A DNA stretch of 64,000 nt from SXIZ01 sp040079795 (GTDB lineage: Bacteria; Pseudomonadota; Gammaproteobacteria; Methylococcales; Methylomonadaceae): the NCBI GenBank assembly GCA_040079795.1, contig JBEBJQ010000004.1, positions 1 through 64,000 of the forward strand. Direction: 5' to 3'. The position numbers were made by a program, and so were the translations under genes. Under the pieces are notes generated by a model. It was not told where the DNA came from, did no database searches, and saw only the letters and a program-made list of their open reading frames with translations. Positions 7,628 to 14,956 of this stretch are shown here, one piece after another; within the stretch, counting starts at the first letter, position 1; each line of letters starts with the position of its first letter.

Positions 7628-10003
7628 ATGCAAATTAGTGAAGCCTGGTTAAGAACTTACGTTAACCCCCCCTTATCCACTCAAGAGCTGGTCGCACAAT
7701 TAACCATGGCTGGCCTAGAAGTCGATGCCGTTACGCCTGCTGCGGCTGATTTTAGCGGCGTTGTAGTTGGTGAAGTGCTTTCAATGCAGCAACACCCTGA
7801 TGCCGATCGCTTGCGGGTATGCCAAGTAAATGTCGGCGACAATGAGCCATTACAAATTGTATGTGGCGCAAGTAATGTTCGTGTCGGCCTAAAAATTCCA
7901 GCCGCTTTAGTCGGTGCTGTCTTGCCAGGTGATTTTAAAATAAAAAAATCCAAACTACGTGGTGAAGATTCTTTCGGCATGTTATGTTCAGAAAAAGAAT
8001 TAGGCTTGGCGAGCAGCGCTGAAGGCTTGATGGAGCTAGCAGCCGATGCACCGATAGGCACCGACATTCGTGACTATTTAGCTTTAAACGATAATATTAT
8101 TGAAGTCGATTTGACGCCTAACCGTGCTGATTGCCTGAGCGTTGAAGGTATCGCTCGCGAAGTTGCCGTTTTAAACCAGCTCAACTTTGCCACACCGGCG
8201 CTGGTGACGATAAACGAGCAACATCAGGACACACTAACTGTATCAGTAACAGATAAAACGGCATGCCCCCGTTACTTAGGCCGCCTAATTAAAGGCATAA
8301 ATCCACGGGCGACAACCCCAATCTGGCTCAAAGAACGCTTACGTCGGGCTGGCATCAGAAGCCTTGGGCCAGTGATAGATGTTACCAATTATGTGTTAAT
8401 AGAGCTAGGCCAGCCTTTACATGCCTTTGATGCCGCTAAACTACATGGCAATATATCCGTACGCTGGGCAAAAATGGGTGAAAAGCTCACTTTATTAAAC
8501 GATCAAACTATTACCTTGGATACAGAAAGCTTATGTATTGCTGATGAGAACCAAATATTGGCACTTGCAGGCGTTATGGGCGGCAGTGCCTCAGCAGTCA
8601 GTGAGCAAACCCAAGATATATTTTTGGAATGTGCTTTTTTTACCCCCCTGAGCATTGCAGGAAAAGCCCGTAAGTTCGGATTACACACAGACTCATCCCA
8701 TCGATTTGAACGTGGCGTAGACCCCTTTTTACAAGAGCGCGCCATACAACGCGCTACGCAACTGATTGTTGAGATTGCAGGCGGCAATGTCGGGGCTATT
8801 AGCGCAGTCACCGACCCCTCCACTTTACCTGACAGATCGGCAGTTAAATTACGCCGCCAACAGATTACAAAAATCCTGGGAATTACACCGGCGGATAGCG
8901 AAGTCATTGCGATTTTTCAGCGTTTGGGCATGCAAGTTTTTAGCGATGCTGAAGGCTGGCAAATTACACCACCCGGCTGCCGGTTTGATATTGCCATAGA
9001 AGCCGACTTACTTGAAGAATTAGCACGGATTATTGGTTATAACAACTTACCAATGCGCAGTTTACTGATGCATTCAAGCTTAGGCTACGCACCTGAAGCC
9101 AAACTTACCTTAGACAGGGTAAAAGATCTATTAGTCGTTAGAGGCTATCAGGAAGCTATTACTTATAGTTTTGTCGACGAAGACATTCAAAAGCTAATTG
9201 ACCCTGAACAAATCTTTGTGCGCCTGCAAAATCCTATATCTTCAGAATTGTCGATCATGCGAACCACCCTTTGGTGCGGCTTATTACGTGCTGCCCTCTA
9301 TAATACCAATCGTCAGCAAAGCCGCGTACGTTTATTTGAAACCGGGTTACGCTTTATTAAACCGCACGGGGAGCTACTTCAACAAAAATCCGTGGCGGGC
9401 TTAGCATTAGGTTCGGTAACAACAGAACAATGGGGGGAGGCTACTCGTAAAGTTGATTTTTACGATGTAAAAGCCGATATTGCAGCGCTTTTTGATCTCA
9501 CGGCTTGCGGCGTAAAATACCAACCAGGGCAACATAGCGCCTTACACCCAGGCCAAACCGCTCAAATTTTAAGCTCCACAGATGAAGCTATTGGCTGGGT
9601 AGGTATGTTACATCCTACGCTGGAAAAACAGCTAGGCTTCGACAGCCCGGTATTCTTATTTGAGCTAGACCAAGATATACTATTGAATCGTAAAATTCCT
9701 GTATTTACTACCCTATCGAAATTTCCATCAGTACGGAGGGATATGGCCTTAATTGTTGATGATGCGGTCACCGCAAATAGTTTGGTTGCCTGTATCAATA
9801 ATTGTGCCGAACCCACTTTACAAGAAGTTTGTGTATTTGACATATACCGAGGAAAAGGCGTCGCTAAGGGAAATAAAAGCGTAGCGTTGAGTTTAATCTT
9901 ACAAAATTCTTCGCAGACCCTTACAGAATCTGAAATTGATGTTATATTTAACCGACTATTAGAAACTTTAAATGTTAAACTTAGCGCTAGACTGAGAGAT
10001 TAA
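7628..10003 (+). CDS. pheT: Phenylalanyl-tRNA synthetase beta subunit
   Basis: Beta chain of PheRS, 791 residues. An N-terminal EMAP-type tRNA-binding fold spans about 40-150 (GVVVGEVLSMQQHPDADRL), followed by the B3/B4 editing domain, the B5 helix-turn-helix domain, a catalytic-like core, and a C-terminal anticodon-binding FDX-ACB domain beginning near FTTLSKFPSVRRDMALIV. Length matches the family. It ends 3 bases before ihfA, which suggests coupled expression. Confidence 0.96.
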   Translation: MQISEAWLRTYVNPPLSTQELVAQLTMAGLEVDAVTPAAADFSGVVVGEVLSMQQHPDADRLRVCQVNVGDNEPLQIVCGASNVRVGLKIPAALVGAVLPGDFKIKKSKLRGEDSFGMLCSEKELGLASSAEGLMELAADAPIGTDIRDYLALNDNIIEVDLTPNRADCLSVEGIAREVAVLNQLNFATPALVTINEQHQDTLTVSVTDKTACPRYLGRLIKGINPRATTPIWLKERLRRAGIRSLGPVIDVTNYVLIELGQPLHAFDAAKLHGNISVRWAKMGEKLTLLNDQTITLDTESLCIADENQILALAGVMGGSASAVSEQTQDIFLECAFFTPLSIAGKARKFGLHTDSSHRFERGVDPFLQERAIQRATQLIVEIAGGNVGAISAVTDPSTLPDRSAVKLRRQQITKILGITPADSEVIAIFQRLGMQVFSDAEGWQITPPGCRFDIAIEADLLEELARIIGYNNLPMRSLLMHSSLGYAPEAKLTLDRVKDLLVVRGYQEAITYSFVDEDIQKLIDPEQIFVRLQNPISSELSIMRTTLWCGLLRAALYNTNRQQSRVRLFETGLRFIKPHGELLQQKSVAGLALGSVTTEQWGEATRKVDFYDVKADIAALFDLTACGVKYQPGQHSALHPGQTAQILSSTDEAIGWVGMLHPTLEKQLGFDSPVFLFELDQDILLNRKIPVFTTLSKFPSVRRDMALIVDDAVTANSLVACINNCAEPTLQEVCVFDIYRGKGVAKGNKSVALSLILQNSSQTLTESEIDVIFNRLLETLNVKLSARLRD

Positions 10004-10006
10004 AAA

Positions 10007-10303
10007 ATGGCATTAACAAAAGCAGATTTTTCCGAAAGATTATTTGATGAAATTGGACTCAATAAGCGTGAAGCTAAAGACATGGTCGAGTTCTTCTTTG
10101 AAGAAGTGAAAGGGTCACTTGAAAAAGGGGAGCAAGTGAAAATTTCCGGTTTTGGCAAATTTGAACTACGTGACAAAAGTAGCCGTCCGGGTCGAAACCC
10201 AAAAACTGGCGAAGAAATTCCCATTACAGCACGGCGGGTTGTCACCTTCAGATCTGGTCAAAAATTAAAAGCCCGGGTAGAAACTTATGTTGGAAGCAAG
10301 TAA
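10007..10303 (+). CDS. ihfA: Integration host factor alpha subunit
   Basis: Histone-like DNA-bending protein, 98 residues, forming a heterodimer with IhfB. The start MALTKADFSERLFDEIGLNK and the DNA-binding arm with GRNPKTGEEIPITARRVV identify the alpha subunit. IHF bends promoter DNA, which matters for the sigma-54 promoters proposed elsewhere in this window. Its last 17 bases overlap the start of the MerR-type gene. Confidence 0.95.
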   Translation: MALTKADFSERLFDEIGLNKREAKDMVEFFFEEVKGSLEKGEQVKISGFGKFELRDKSSRPGRNPKTGEEIPITARRVVTFRSGQKLKARVETYVGSK

Positions 10304-10646
10304 CAATAATGAATTACCGGTTATACCGGCAAAGAGATATTTTGCCATAGGCGAAGTAAGTGAACTATGTGGTGTAAAGCCCCATGTACTTCGGTATTGG
10401 GAACAGGAATTTACCCAACTGGCACCTGTCAAGCGGCGCGGAAACCGGCGTTATTACCAACGTCACGATGTCTTAATGATTCGCCAAATCCGGGCATTAT
10501 TGTACGAACAAGGCTACACGATCGGCGGCGCTAGAGCACACTTACTAAGCGACAATGCCAAAGAAGACTCTACCCGTACCAAACAATTAATACATCAAAT
10601 GATCGGTGAACTGGAAGAAATTTTAACGTTACTAAAATACAGCTAA
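10287..10646 (+). CDS. MerR-family transcriptional regulator next to ihfA
   Basis: Small regulator of 119 residues with a MerR-type winged helix: YFAIGEVSELCGVKPHVLRY (about 18-37), then the second helix pair RRYYQRHDVLMIRQIRALL. A short coiled-coil tail follows and no metal-binding Cys is present, so it is not a classical metal sensor. A gene of this kind follows ihfA in many gammaproteobacteria; its ligand is unknown. It begins inside ihfA, so it is translated by coupling. Confidence 0.88.
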   Translation: MLEASNNNELPVIPAKRYFAIGEVSELCGVKPHVLRYWEQEFTQLAPVKRRGNRRYYQRHDVLMIRQIRALLYEQGYTIGGARAHLLSDNAKEDSTRTKQLIHQMIGELEEILTLLKYS

Positions 10647-10808
10647 CCCCTAGTCTATTTAGCGGATAACACAATGCTATTTAATAAAAACACTTAATTT
10701 TTATTAGCTTTAGCATCAAAAGTTTTGTAACCGTTACACCTATTTTATTCTTAGGTTAATAACTTAGTGAAGCACCTAAACTATTGATCCTCTCACTGTT
10801 AAATTAAT

Positions 10809-10885
10809 CGGAGCGTAGCGCAGCTTGGTAGCGCACTTGTCTGGGGGACAAGGGGTCGCAGGTTCAAATCCTGTCGTTCCGACCA
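10809..10885 (+). tRNA. tRNA-Pro (anticodon GGG)
   Basis: Complete cloverleaf of 77 bases with encoded CCA. The acceptor stem is CGGAGCG with CGTTCCG (one G-T pair), the D arm GCGCAGCTTGGTAGCGC, the anticodon stem CTTGT/ACAAG with loop CTGGGGG, so anticodon GGG, and the T arm GCAGG-TTCAAAT-CCTGT. It sits at the left edge of an integrated element. I looked for a second copy of its 3' end near 22.2 kb as an attachment site and did not find one. Confidence 0.96.
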
Positions 10886-11106
10886 ATTAAATCAATAAGT
10901 TATAAAGCAGCTATTTCAGACAAATGTTAAAAAGAGTGTTTCGTGATACCACTCGTGATACCATTTTTTATTACTTGCCGGATTTAAGCATCAATCCCCT
11001 TTAAGTTATATCCCGCTACGTTTCATGTTGTCCTAATTAATCCAACCATGCTAAACTTCAGTTGCTGGTTTCGATTTTGTTTCTGGAAATTGTAGGTTCT
11101 GGGCGC

Positions 11107-12287
11107 TTAAGCGGAATTGGCAATAAAAAAACTGGATGAAGGGCGAGCTGTGCCATCCCTTCTGGAGAAATCAACAGTGTCTGTCCTCGTGTTGTTTCCA
11201 GTCTGTTGTGTAGTTTGGTCTGCAAGAGCTTCTAGAGGTCGCGCCGGATTTTGTAAATGCGATTGATCGGTTCGGGCAGGGGGATTCTCCGGCAATTCTG
11301 TAGTGGTGGCGAAAGTGTTTTTAACACCCGAAACTTCAGACCCCTTATTAGCGCTAATGACTTGGTTGCGCCCACTCCAAACTACAAAACCCCAGCAGAG
11401 CGGATTGAAGTCGGGCTTAGACCATCGTCTTTGACAGTCGAGTCAACCCATTGAGCTGCTGGGGGCGTTGTTACCAGCTCCCGCCCCGTTTCGGGAGAGT
11501 GTAGGTTCGGGGCGCGTAGGCAGTAAGACATCATTGCCGGTCTTCTGCCATCTGGTTTTATCCGGTGACAAGGGCTGTGTTGGCTTGCTTTGCAAGTTAT
11601 TGGGGAAGCGGGGGGTTCCACCCGCGCGCAGAAGTTCACCGGAATCTTCTTTCTGCTTGGCGCTTATATCTACACCACTGGCTTTATGGTGTTCTGATTG
11701 CAAGGCGGGTTGTATGCCAGAATCAACGGGGTGTTGCTGCGTAGCACTCCAAAGAAGGGCTTTGCCAATCCTGTTGGACTGTTCGTTGAAATACTTTAGG
11801 GTTGGGGTTTGAAAGTGTGGCAGTTTGCGAGTGAACGTTTCGGACGTATGCACCACGCCAATATCTGTTGCAGCAGGCGGCGCACCTCGAATCTTCCACC
11901 ATCAAGTTTTAAAAGTTTCCCCACGTAAACGGAGGGTAAACGTATTGCTCTATCCCGTCCAGTTGCCCAATCGGTCAGGTCTTGGTGTTCTTCATCGACT
12001 TTGGACACCGCCCCTTTATTGACAGCATAAATATTAAGGAGCACACTCGCAATTGCTCCAGCGTGACTTTCTCCGTTAAGCGCGGCATTATTGCCGGACA
12101 ATGCTTCGGTCTTGAAGGACTGCTCATGTTGGAGTGCATCTCTCAACACCACTTCCTGTAAATAAAACCGCTGTGAATTGATTTCTTCAAGCCACAGTAA
12201 AAGCCCATCATCAACCCACATTAAAATGCTTTCATTCCGCAGGGATAAAAGTGGCTTAATCCCTCTTTTCAAAAACTGACGCGGCAA
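11107..12287 (-). pseudogene. Decayed or uncharacterised coding region
   Basis: Open minus-strand frames follow each other in different phases: 12287-11796 (163 codons, acceptable amino-acid mix with SILMWVDDGLLLWLEEINSQ near its start), then 11856-11443, then a frame entering near 11370 and ending at 11107 (ending RPSSSFFIANSA). The later parts are rich in Pro, Ser, Thr and Gln, as in a linker. The pattern fits one larger gene broken by frameshifts, or spurious frames in decayed DNA. I recognise no domain. It may have been a mobilisation or conjugation gene, but nothing seen proves this. Confidence 0.3.
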
Positions 12288-12428
12288 GGGGCATAAACCA
12301 CCCTAACCATGTTCCCGAATGTTCATAACCTGATGATGTTAGACAAACCTGTGACCCCCTAAATTAACTAAACAGTGTTTAATTAACTTTAGCACCATCT
12401 AGGCGGCTATTGGTAAGCCTTCATTTGA

Positions 12429-12572
12429 TTTGCGCCCATGGGCGCAAACTCATTTACATTCCATTAAAGTGCGCCGTGGCTAGAACCTCGGGCGGTTGAC
12501 CTCCCTAGGTTTATCTAATTGCCCAACTCATTTAGGTTCAATTATTGCCGAATCTGGGATTAAGCCCAGATT
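12429..12572. repeat. Palindromes in the 12.3-12.66 kb gene-free stretch
   Basis: The gap of about 380 bases left of the TerS-like gene holds a perfect 20-base palindrome TTTGCGCCCATGGGCGCAAA (12429-12448) and a hairpin AATCTGGG (12551-12558) with CCCAGATT (12565-12572). Neither has a T-tract, so they are not plain terminators. Possible roles are operators, a packaging or transfer site; I cannot tell. Nothing else is seen in this stretch. Confidence 0.6.
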
Positions 12573-12666
12573 TGATTCACCAGATTTTAAACGCGCACCA
12601 TGCCTCACTAATTGGAAAGCCTTCCAAAAGCCCACCATGCCGGATTTTTGGATTGTTTACGCACCT

Positions 12667-12924
12667 TCACAAGTCCACATCAGTCGGCGACACTTGGACA
12701 ATAATTTGTCCGGTCATATTCACATCGGCTGCTATCTCCTTGGGGATTATCTTAGCCAGCAATGACATGAACGCAACAGGGTTATCCCTCGCTTGCGCCG
12801 CCAGATATTCAACTCCGCCATTTACATCCAGTGCGGCACGAATCATTTCCTTGATTTCAAGTGTAACTGCGTTCTGCTTTCCTTTAGGGCGACCACTCCC
12901 GGGTTGAACGCCACCTTTTGCCAT
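12667..12924 (-). CDS. Small phage-type protein resembling terminase small subunits
   Basis: 85 residues, beginning MAKGGVQPGSGRPKGKQN. The Gly-Arg-Pro-Lys-Gly segment followed by a helical ALDVNGGVEYLAAQARDNPV and LLAKIIPKEI is typical of short phage proteins often annotated as terminase small subunit-like, in which the basic N-terminus contacts DNA. No large terminase is nearby. In a satellite element such a protein could redirect packaging of a helper phage; that is inference. A GGGGGG-rich ribosome site region precedes the ATG. Confidence 0.55.
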   Translation of the reverse strand: MAKGGVQPGSGRPKGKQNAVTLEIKEMIRAALDVNGGVEYLAAQARDNPVAFMSLLAKIIPKEIAADVNMTGQIIVQVSPTDVDL

Positions 12925-13047
12925 AATGCCCCCCTTTGGTTTATTTAGATTTTAAACCTATATTTTTCAATATTTTATATATCAATTCTATAATTTACAT
13001 CAAGCTACCAATTAGCAACCACCCACGCAACCCGAACAATTGTCATC

Positions 13048-13071
13048 AAATGTTCACCACGGTGAACATTT
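13048..13071. promoter_or_regulatory. Perfect 11+11 palindrome, candidate operator
   Basis: AAATGTTCACC (13048-13058) and GGTGAACATTT (13061-13071) form a perfect dyad with a 2-base centre. It lies about 125 bases upstream of the TerS-like start and directly behind a terminator. The short centre and lack of a T-tract suit a repressor operator better than a terminator. No repressor has been matched to it. Confidence 0.55.
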
Positions 13072-13350
13072 CAAAAAGCCAGTGCGCTGGCTTTTTAGAC
13101 TGCCCAAATGCCCGGCATTACGGGCAACTTGGGTTCTGGTTTCAAACGAAGGGACGGTGTTGTCCTCTCGTTTTTTTATAGCATTTTTATGTGATTGGGT
13201 TTCAATCTCACTTAATAACTCCCCAGCACGTCGCATAGCCCGCACCTGTATTTTTACAGCCATCTGATACATGGCATCATCTTTGGCTTGCTTTGCGTAA
13301 CTTGCCAAATCGGCACTATCAGTGCCGATTTGGAAACAAGAATAGCCCAA
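13054..13350 (-). CDS. Phage/plasmid small protein, possibly truncated at both ends
   Basis: 98 residues with a helical core DLASYAKQAKDDAMYQMAVK then IQVRAMRRAGELLSEIE. This resembles a family of phage and plasmid proteins of unknown function with a segment of the type YARQAKD...ATEIKVRAERRAGELL. The true family is longer on both sides. Here the N-terminus (TTG at 13350, no ribosome site) runs through a perfect 13-base-pair hairpin and the C-terminus through a terminator, so the gene is probably a remnant. Confidence 0.5.
   Translation of the reverse strand: MGYSCFQIGTDSADLASYAKQAKDDAMYQMAVKIQVRAMRRAGELLSEIETQSHKNAIKKREDNTVPSFETRTQVARNAGHLGSLKSQRTGFLKCSPW
13073..13096. terminator. Bidirectional Rho-independent terminator
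   Basis: AAAAAGCCAG (13073-13082) pairs perfectly with CTGGCTTTTT (13087-13096) around a TGCG loop, giving an A-tract and T-tract on both sides, so it can stop transcription in either direction. It lies inside the last codons of the STAR-type frame that ends at 13054, which suggests that this gene originally ended a little earlier. Confidence 0.85.
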
Positions 13351-13367
13351 ATCCGCACTATAGTGCG
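13305..13367. repeat. Two adjacent related hairpins with swapped base pair
   Basis: Hairpin 1 is CCAAATCGGCACT (13305-13317), loop ATC, AGTGCCGATTTGG (13321-13333), a perfect 13-base-pair stem; CTTG and CAAG outside can extend it after a 3-base bulge. Hairpin 2, starting 20 bases later, is the palindrome CGCACTATAGTGCG (13354-13367) preceded by AAATC. Both share AAATC-xGCACT-AT-AGTGCy; the outer pair is G-C in one and C-G in the other. Confidence 0.7.
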
Positions 13368-13375
13368 CTTTTGAA

Positions 13376-13780
13376 TCACCCCCTCTCCCTAACCACCGCG
13401 CAAAATGCCGAAAGGTTCAGGATAGCCACGCTGTCAAAGTGGTTGCTTTCAGACAGGTTGCCATTGATCACATGCAATGGGATTACCGCTAACCAGTCTT
13501 GCCGGTCTTGGCGGTACATCAGCACGGGTATTTTATTGCCGTTTGCAGCCTGCCCGATAGCCTGCTGCCAAAAGCCCTTAAGCATTGCCATACTGACATT
13601 GGCGTAACGTTTCACTTCAATGGCGTAACCATCCAACAGGCTGCCATGCTCCGCTAGCAGGTCATGCCCACCATCACGGCTTTGTTCAAGATTCCTGAGC
13701 AGCTTAACCCCCAGCTCGTCATAAAGCAGTTTTGAGAGTTCGCGTTCTGCCCCCGCGCCTTTGTTGCGTGAGTTAATCAC
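13376..13780 (-). CDS. Holliday-junction-resolvase-like PD-(D/E)XK nuclease
   Basis: 134 residues from a GTG at 13780: (M)INSRNKGAGAERELSKLL, RDGGHDLL (acidic metal ligand) and YAIEVKRY (the E-x-K of the nuclease motif), then FWQQAIGQAA. This is the order of small phage-encoded PD-(D/E)XK resolvases that cut branched DNA. An in-frame start at 13813 exists, but the GTG is preferred because it overlaps the stop of the upstream gene (GTGATTAA), the coupling used throughout this element. Confidence 0.75.
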   Translation of the reverse strand: MINSRNKGAGAERELSKLLYDELGVKLLRNLEQSRDGGHDLLAEHGSLLDGYAIEVKRYANVSMAMLKGFWQQAIGQAANGNKIPVLMYRQDRQDWLAVIPLHVINGNLSESNHFDSVAILNLSAFCAVVRERG

Positions 13781-13994
13781 GGGTTGCCATCCTATCCACC
13801 AACGCCGCCACAATTGCCTGTTGCGCTTGTAAGGTTATAGGCTTGTTGCCCTCAAAGGACTGGGCATTTAACCATTTAGGCACTTCAGCCTTGTCAGTTG
13901 TACCGATGGCTAACATCAGCGCGTTGAGCATGAAGCCGTGCAGGGCGATAACCTGCCGTTTTTTAAGCCCATCAACCGTAGTATAAAATGCCAC
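13773..13994 (-). CDS. Hypothetical 73-residue protein
   Basis: Unrecognised small protein beginning MAFYTTVDGLKKRQVIALHG. It has a mildly hydrophobic helix (about 18-31, GFMLNALMLAIG) and a C-terminal helix QQAIVAALVDRMATRD, not clearly membrane spanning. Its stop overlaps the resolvase start by 8 bases, so the two are probably coexpressed. No function can be given. Confidence 0.6.
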   Translation of the reverse strand: MAFYTTVDGLKKRQVIALHGFMLNALMLAIGTTDKAEVPKWLNAQSFEGNKPITLQAQQAIVAALVDRMATRD

Positions 13995-14162
13995 CCTGAT
14001 AAGTTTGCCGTCGGGGTGGGGCTGTATGGCATCTTCTACACCGCTACCAACTACATTAGCCGGAGAGTCGCTGTTTTTGATAAAGATTTTTGTGCGGGTA
14101 TCCTCCCCAAAAAATCGTCAAAAACGACGCGACGATTATATGCTACGCAGCCCCGATACCCC

Positions 14163-14210
14163 TGGTATTTTTGTGTTTCAGGATTAGCACCCTGAAACAC
14201 AAAAATACCA
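14163..14210. repeat. Perfect 20-base-pair inverted repeat, 8-base loop
   Basis: TGGTATTTTTGTGTTTCAGG (14163-14182) and its exact complement CCTGAAACACAAAAATACCA (14191-14210) flank ATTAGCAC. No T-tract follows on either strand, so this is not an ordinary terminator. It sits in a 328-base gene-free stretch (13995-14322) that also holds GTTGAC/GTCAAC arms (14214-14219 and 14241-14246). A structured RNA, a cruciform recognised by a protein, or a recent small insertion are possible. Confidence 0.85.
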
Positions 14211-14288
14211 ATAGTTGACGCCGCCTATCGGGAAGCCTCTGTCAACGTCAAGCCATTCTAATACGGCTCAACACCCGGCCCTGTGCGG

Positions 14289-14345
14289 CTATCGGGGACT
14301 AAAAATCTTCACTTCGCTAGCGCTACGTTTCCAAGATTTTCAGCG
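14289..14345 (-). ncRNA. Covarying hairpin family, copy 1
   Basis: 57-base block, ungapped and 84 percent identical to the block at 19394-19450. In plus-strand terms AAAATCTT (14302-14309) pairs with AAGATTTT (14333-14340) around a 23-base loop containing CACTTCGCT. In the other copy two stem pairs are exchanged (T-A to A-T at both positions) so pairing is kept. It covers the last codons and the stop of the 89-residue gene. Whether it acts as RNA or as folded DNA is unknown. Confidence 0.5.
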
Positions 14346-14592
14346 GGAGAATTCCCGCCATAATGTTTTGTGAAATATCTTCTACACCCTCCAGCTTTTG
14401 GCAGTGCCAGTTATAAATGTCCATGCACTGGGCTTGGCTCGGTTTGGTTGCGGTAATGCCTAACGCAGTTTTGGCGGACTTCCGGTAATCGGACATCAAG
14501 TTGCTGCTGGCACTGCACTTATGCCCTTTTGAGCGGTAAAGGCTTGCCAGTGCTTCATTGAGTCCACTCGGGTTGCCGTCATAATTGTGCAT
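14323..14592 (-). CDS. Hypothetical 89-residue protein
   Basis: Begins MHNYDGNPSGLNEALASLYR; moderately basic, with a segment QAQCMDIYNWHCQKLEGVED containing Cys and His but no standard zinc motif. Its C-terminus and stop lie inside the repeated hairpin block, so the natural end may have been replaced. The upstream gap carries three copies of the 20-base dyad motif. No function recognised. Confidence 0.5.
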   Translation of the reverse strand: MHNYDGNPSGLNEALASLYRSKGHKCSASSNLMSDYRKSAKTALGITATKPSQAQCMDIYNWHCQKLEGVEDISQNIMAGILPLKILET

Positions 14593-14653
14593 TGGTTTTC
14601 CTGTCAGTTGTGGAATATGTTCTACAGTTGATTATAGCGCTGTGAAATATGTT

Positions 14654-14956
14654 CTACAGCAATAGCTGTGAAACATTTTCTACAGAATCAAATGTAACAC
14701 TAATCCCCGGGTAATACTCTACGGTTATCGGCTTAACAACCAGCTCACCCCTATTAAGACGGCTGGTGACATCCTCCAGAGCGTTAAATTCATCCGCGCC
14801 AATGCCACAATCGGCGTACTCTTCCACCCACTCCCGTGCTGTTTGTAAGAGGCTGTCACTATCAATCATCAGCTCAACGCCAGTCAAACCCCTGCCTACC
14901 AATAACTGTTCAGCTTCCAGCTGCTCACTTTCGGTCAGATTGTTTTGTGTGCTCAT
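14654..14956 (-). CDS. Hypothetical 100-residue acidic protein
   Basis: Starts MSTQNNLTESEQLEAEQLLV; strongly acidic and probably alpha-helical in the first two thirds, then a beta-like end (ELVVKPITVEYYPGISVTF). The ATG overlaps the helicase stop (ATGA), so it is translated with the helicase and may be its partner. The final codons overlap a copy of the dyad motif. No family recognised. Confidence 0.6.
   Translation of the reverse strand: MSTQNNLTESEQLEAEQLLVGRGLTGVELMIDSDSLLQTAREWVEEYADCGIGADEFNALEDVTSRLNRGELVVKPITVEYYPGISVTFDSVENVSQLLL

Larger units (their letters stand above)
14022..14685. repeat. Scattered 20-base dyad motif, five copies
   Basis: Motif CTGTGAAATATGTTCTACAG, with matching CTGT/ACAG ends, occurs at 14640-14659. 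Related copies: TGTGGAATATGTTCTACAG (14609-14627), CTGTGAAACATTTTCTACAG (14666-14685), TTGTGAAATATCTTCTACAC (14368-14387), and a weaker CTGTATGGCATCTTCTACAC (14022-14041). Three lie within 77 bases between two genes; others sit inside 3' coding ends, where they encode SVENVSQ and GVEDISQ. They could be iterons or operators of an element-encoded regulator. There are too few, and with uneven spacing, for a CRISPR array. Confidence 0.65.

Noticed and set aside
7681..8067. Minus-strand 128-codon ORF inside pheT
   Set aside because: Ser/Pro/Thr-rich antisense shadow of a highly conserved gene.
14600..14690. CRISPR array from tandem 20-base motifs
   Set aside because: Only three close copies, spacers of 6-13 bases and dyad structure within the unit; no cas gene.
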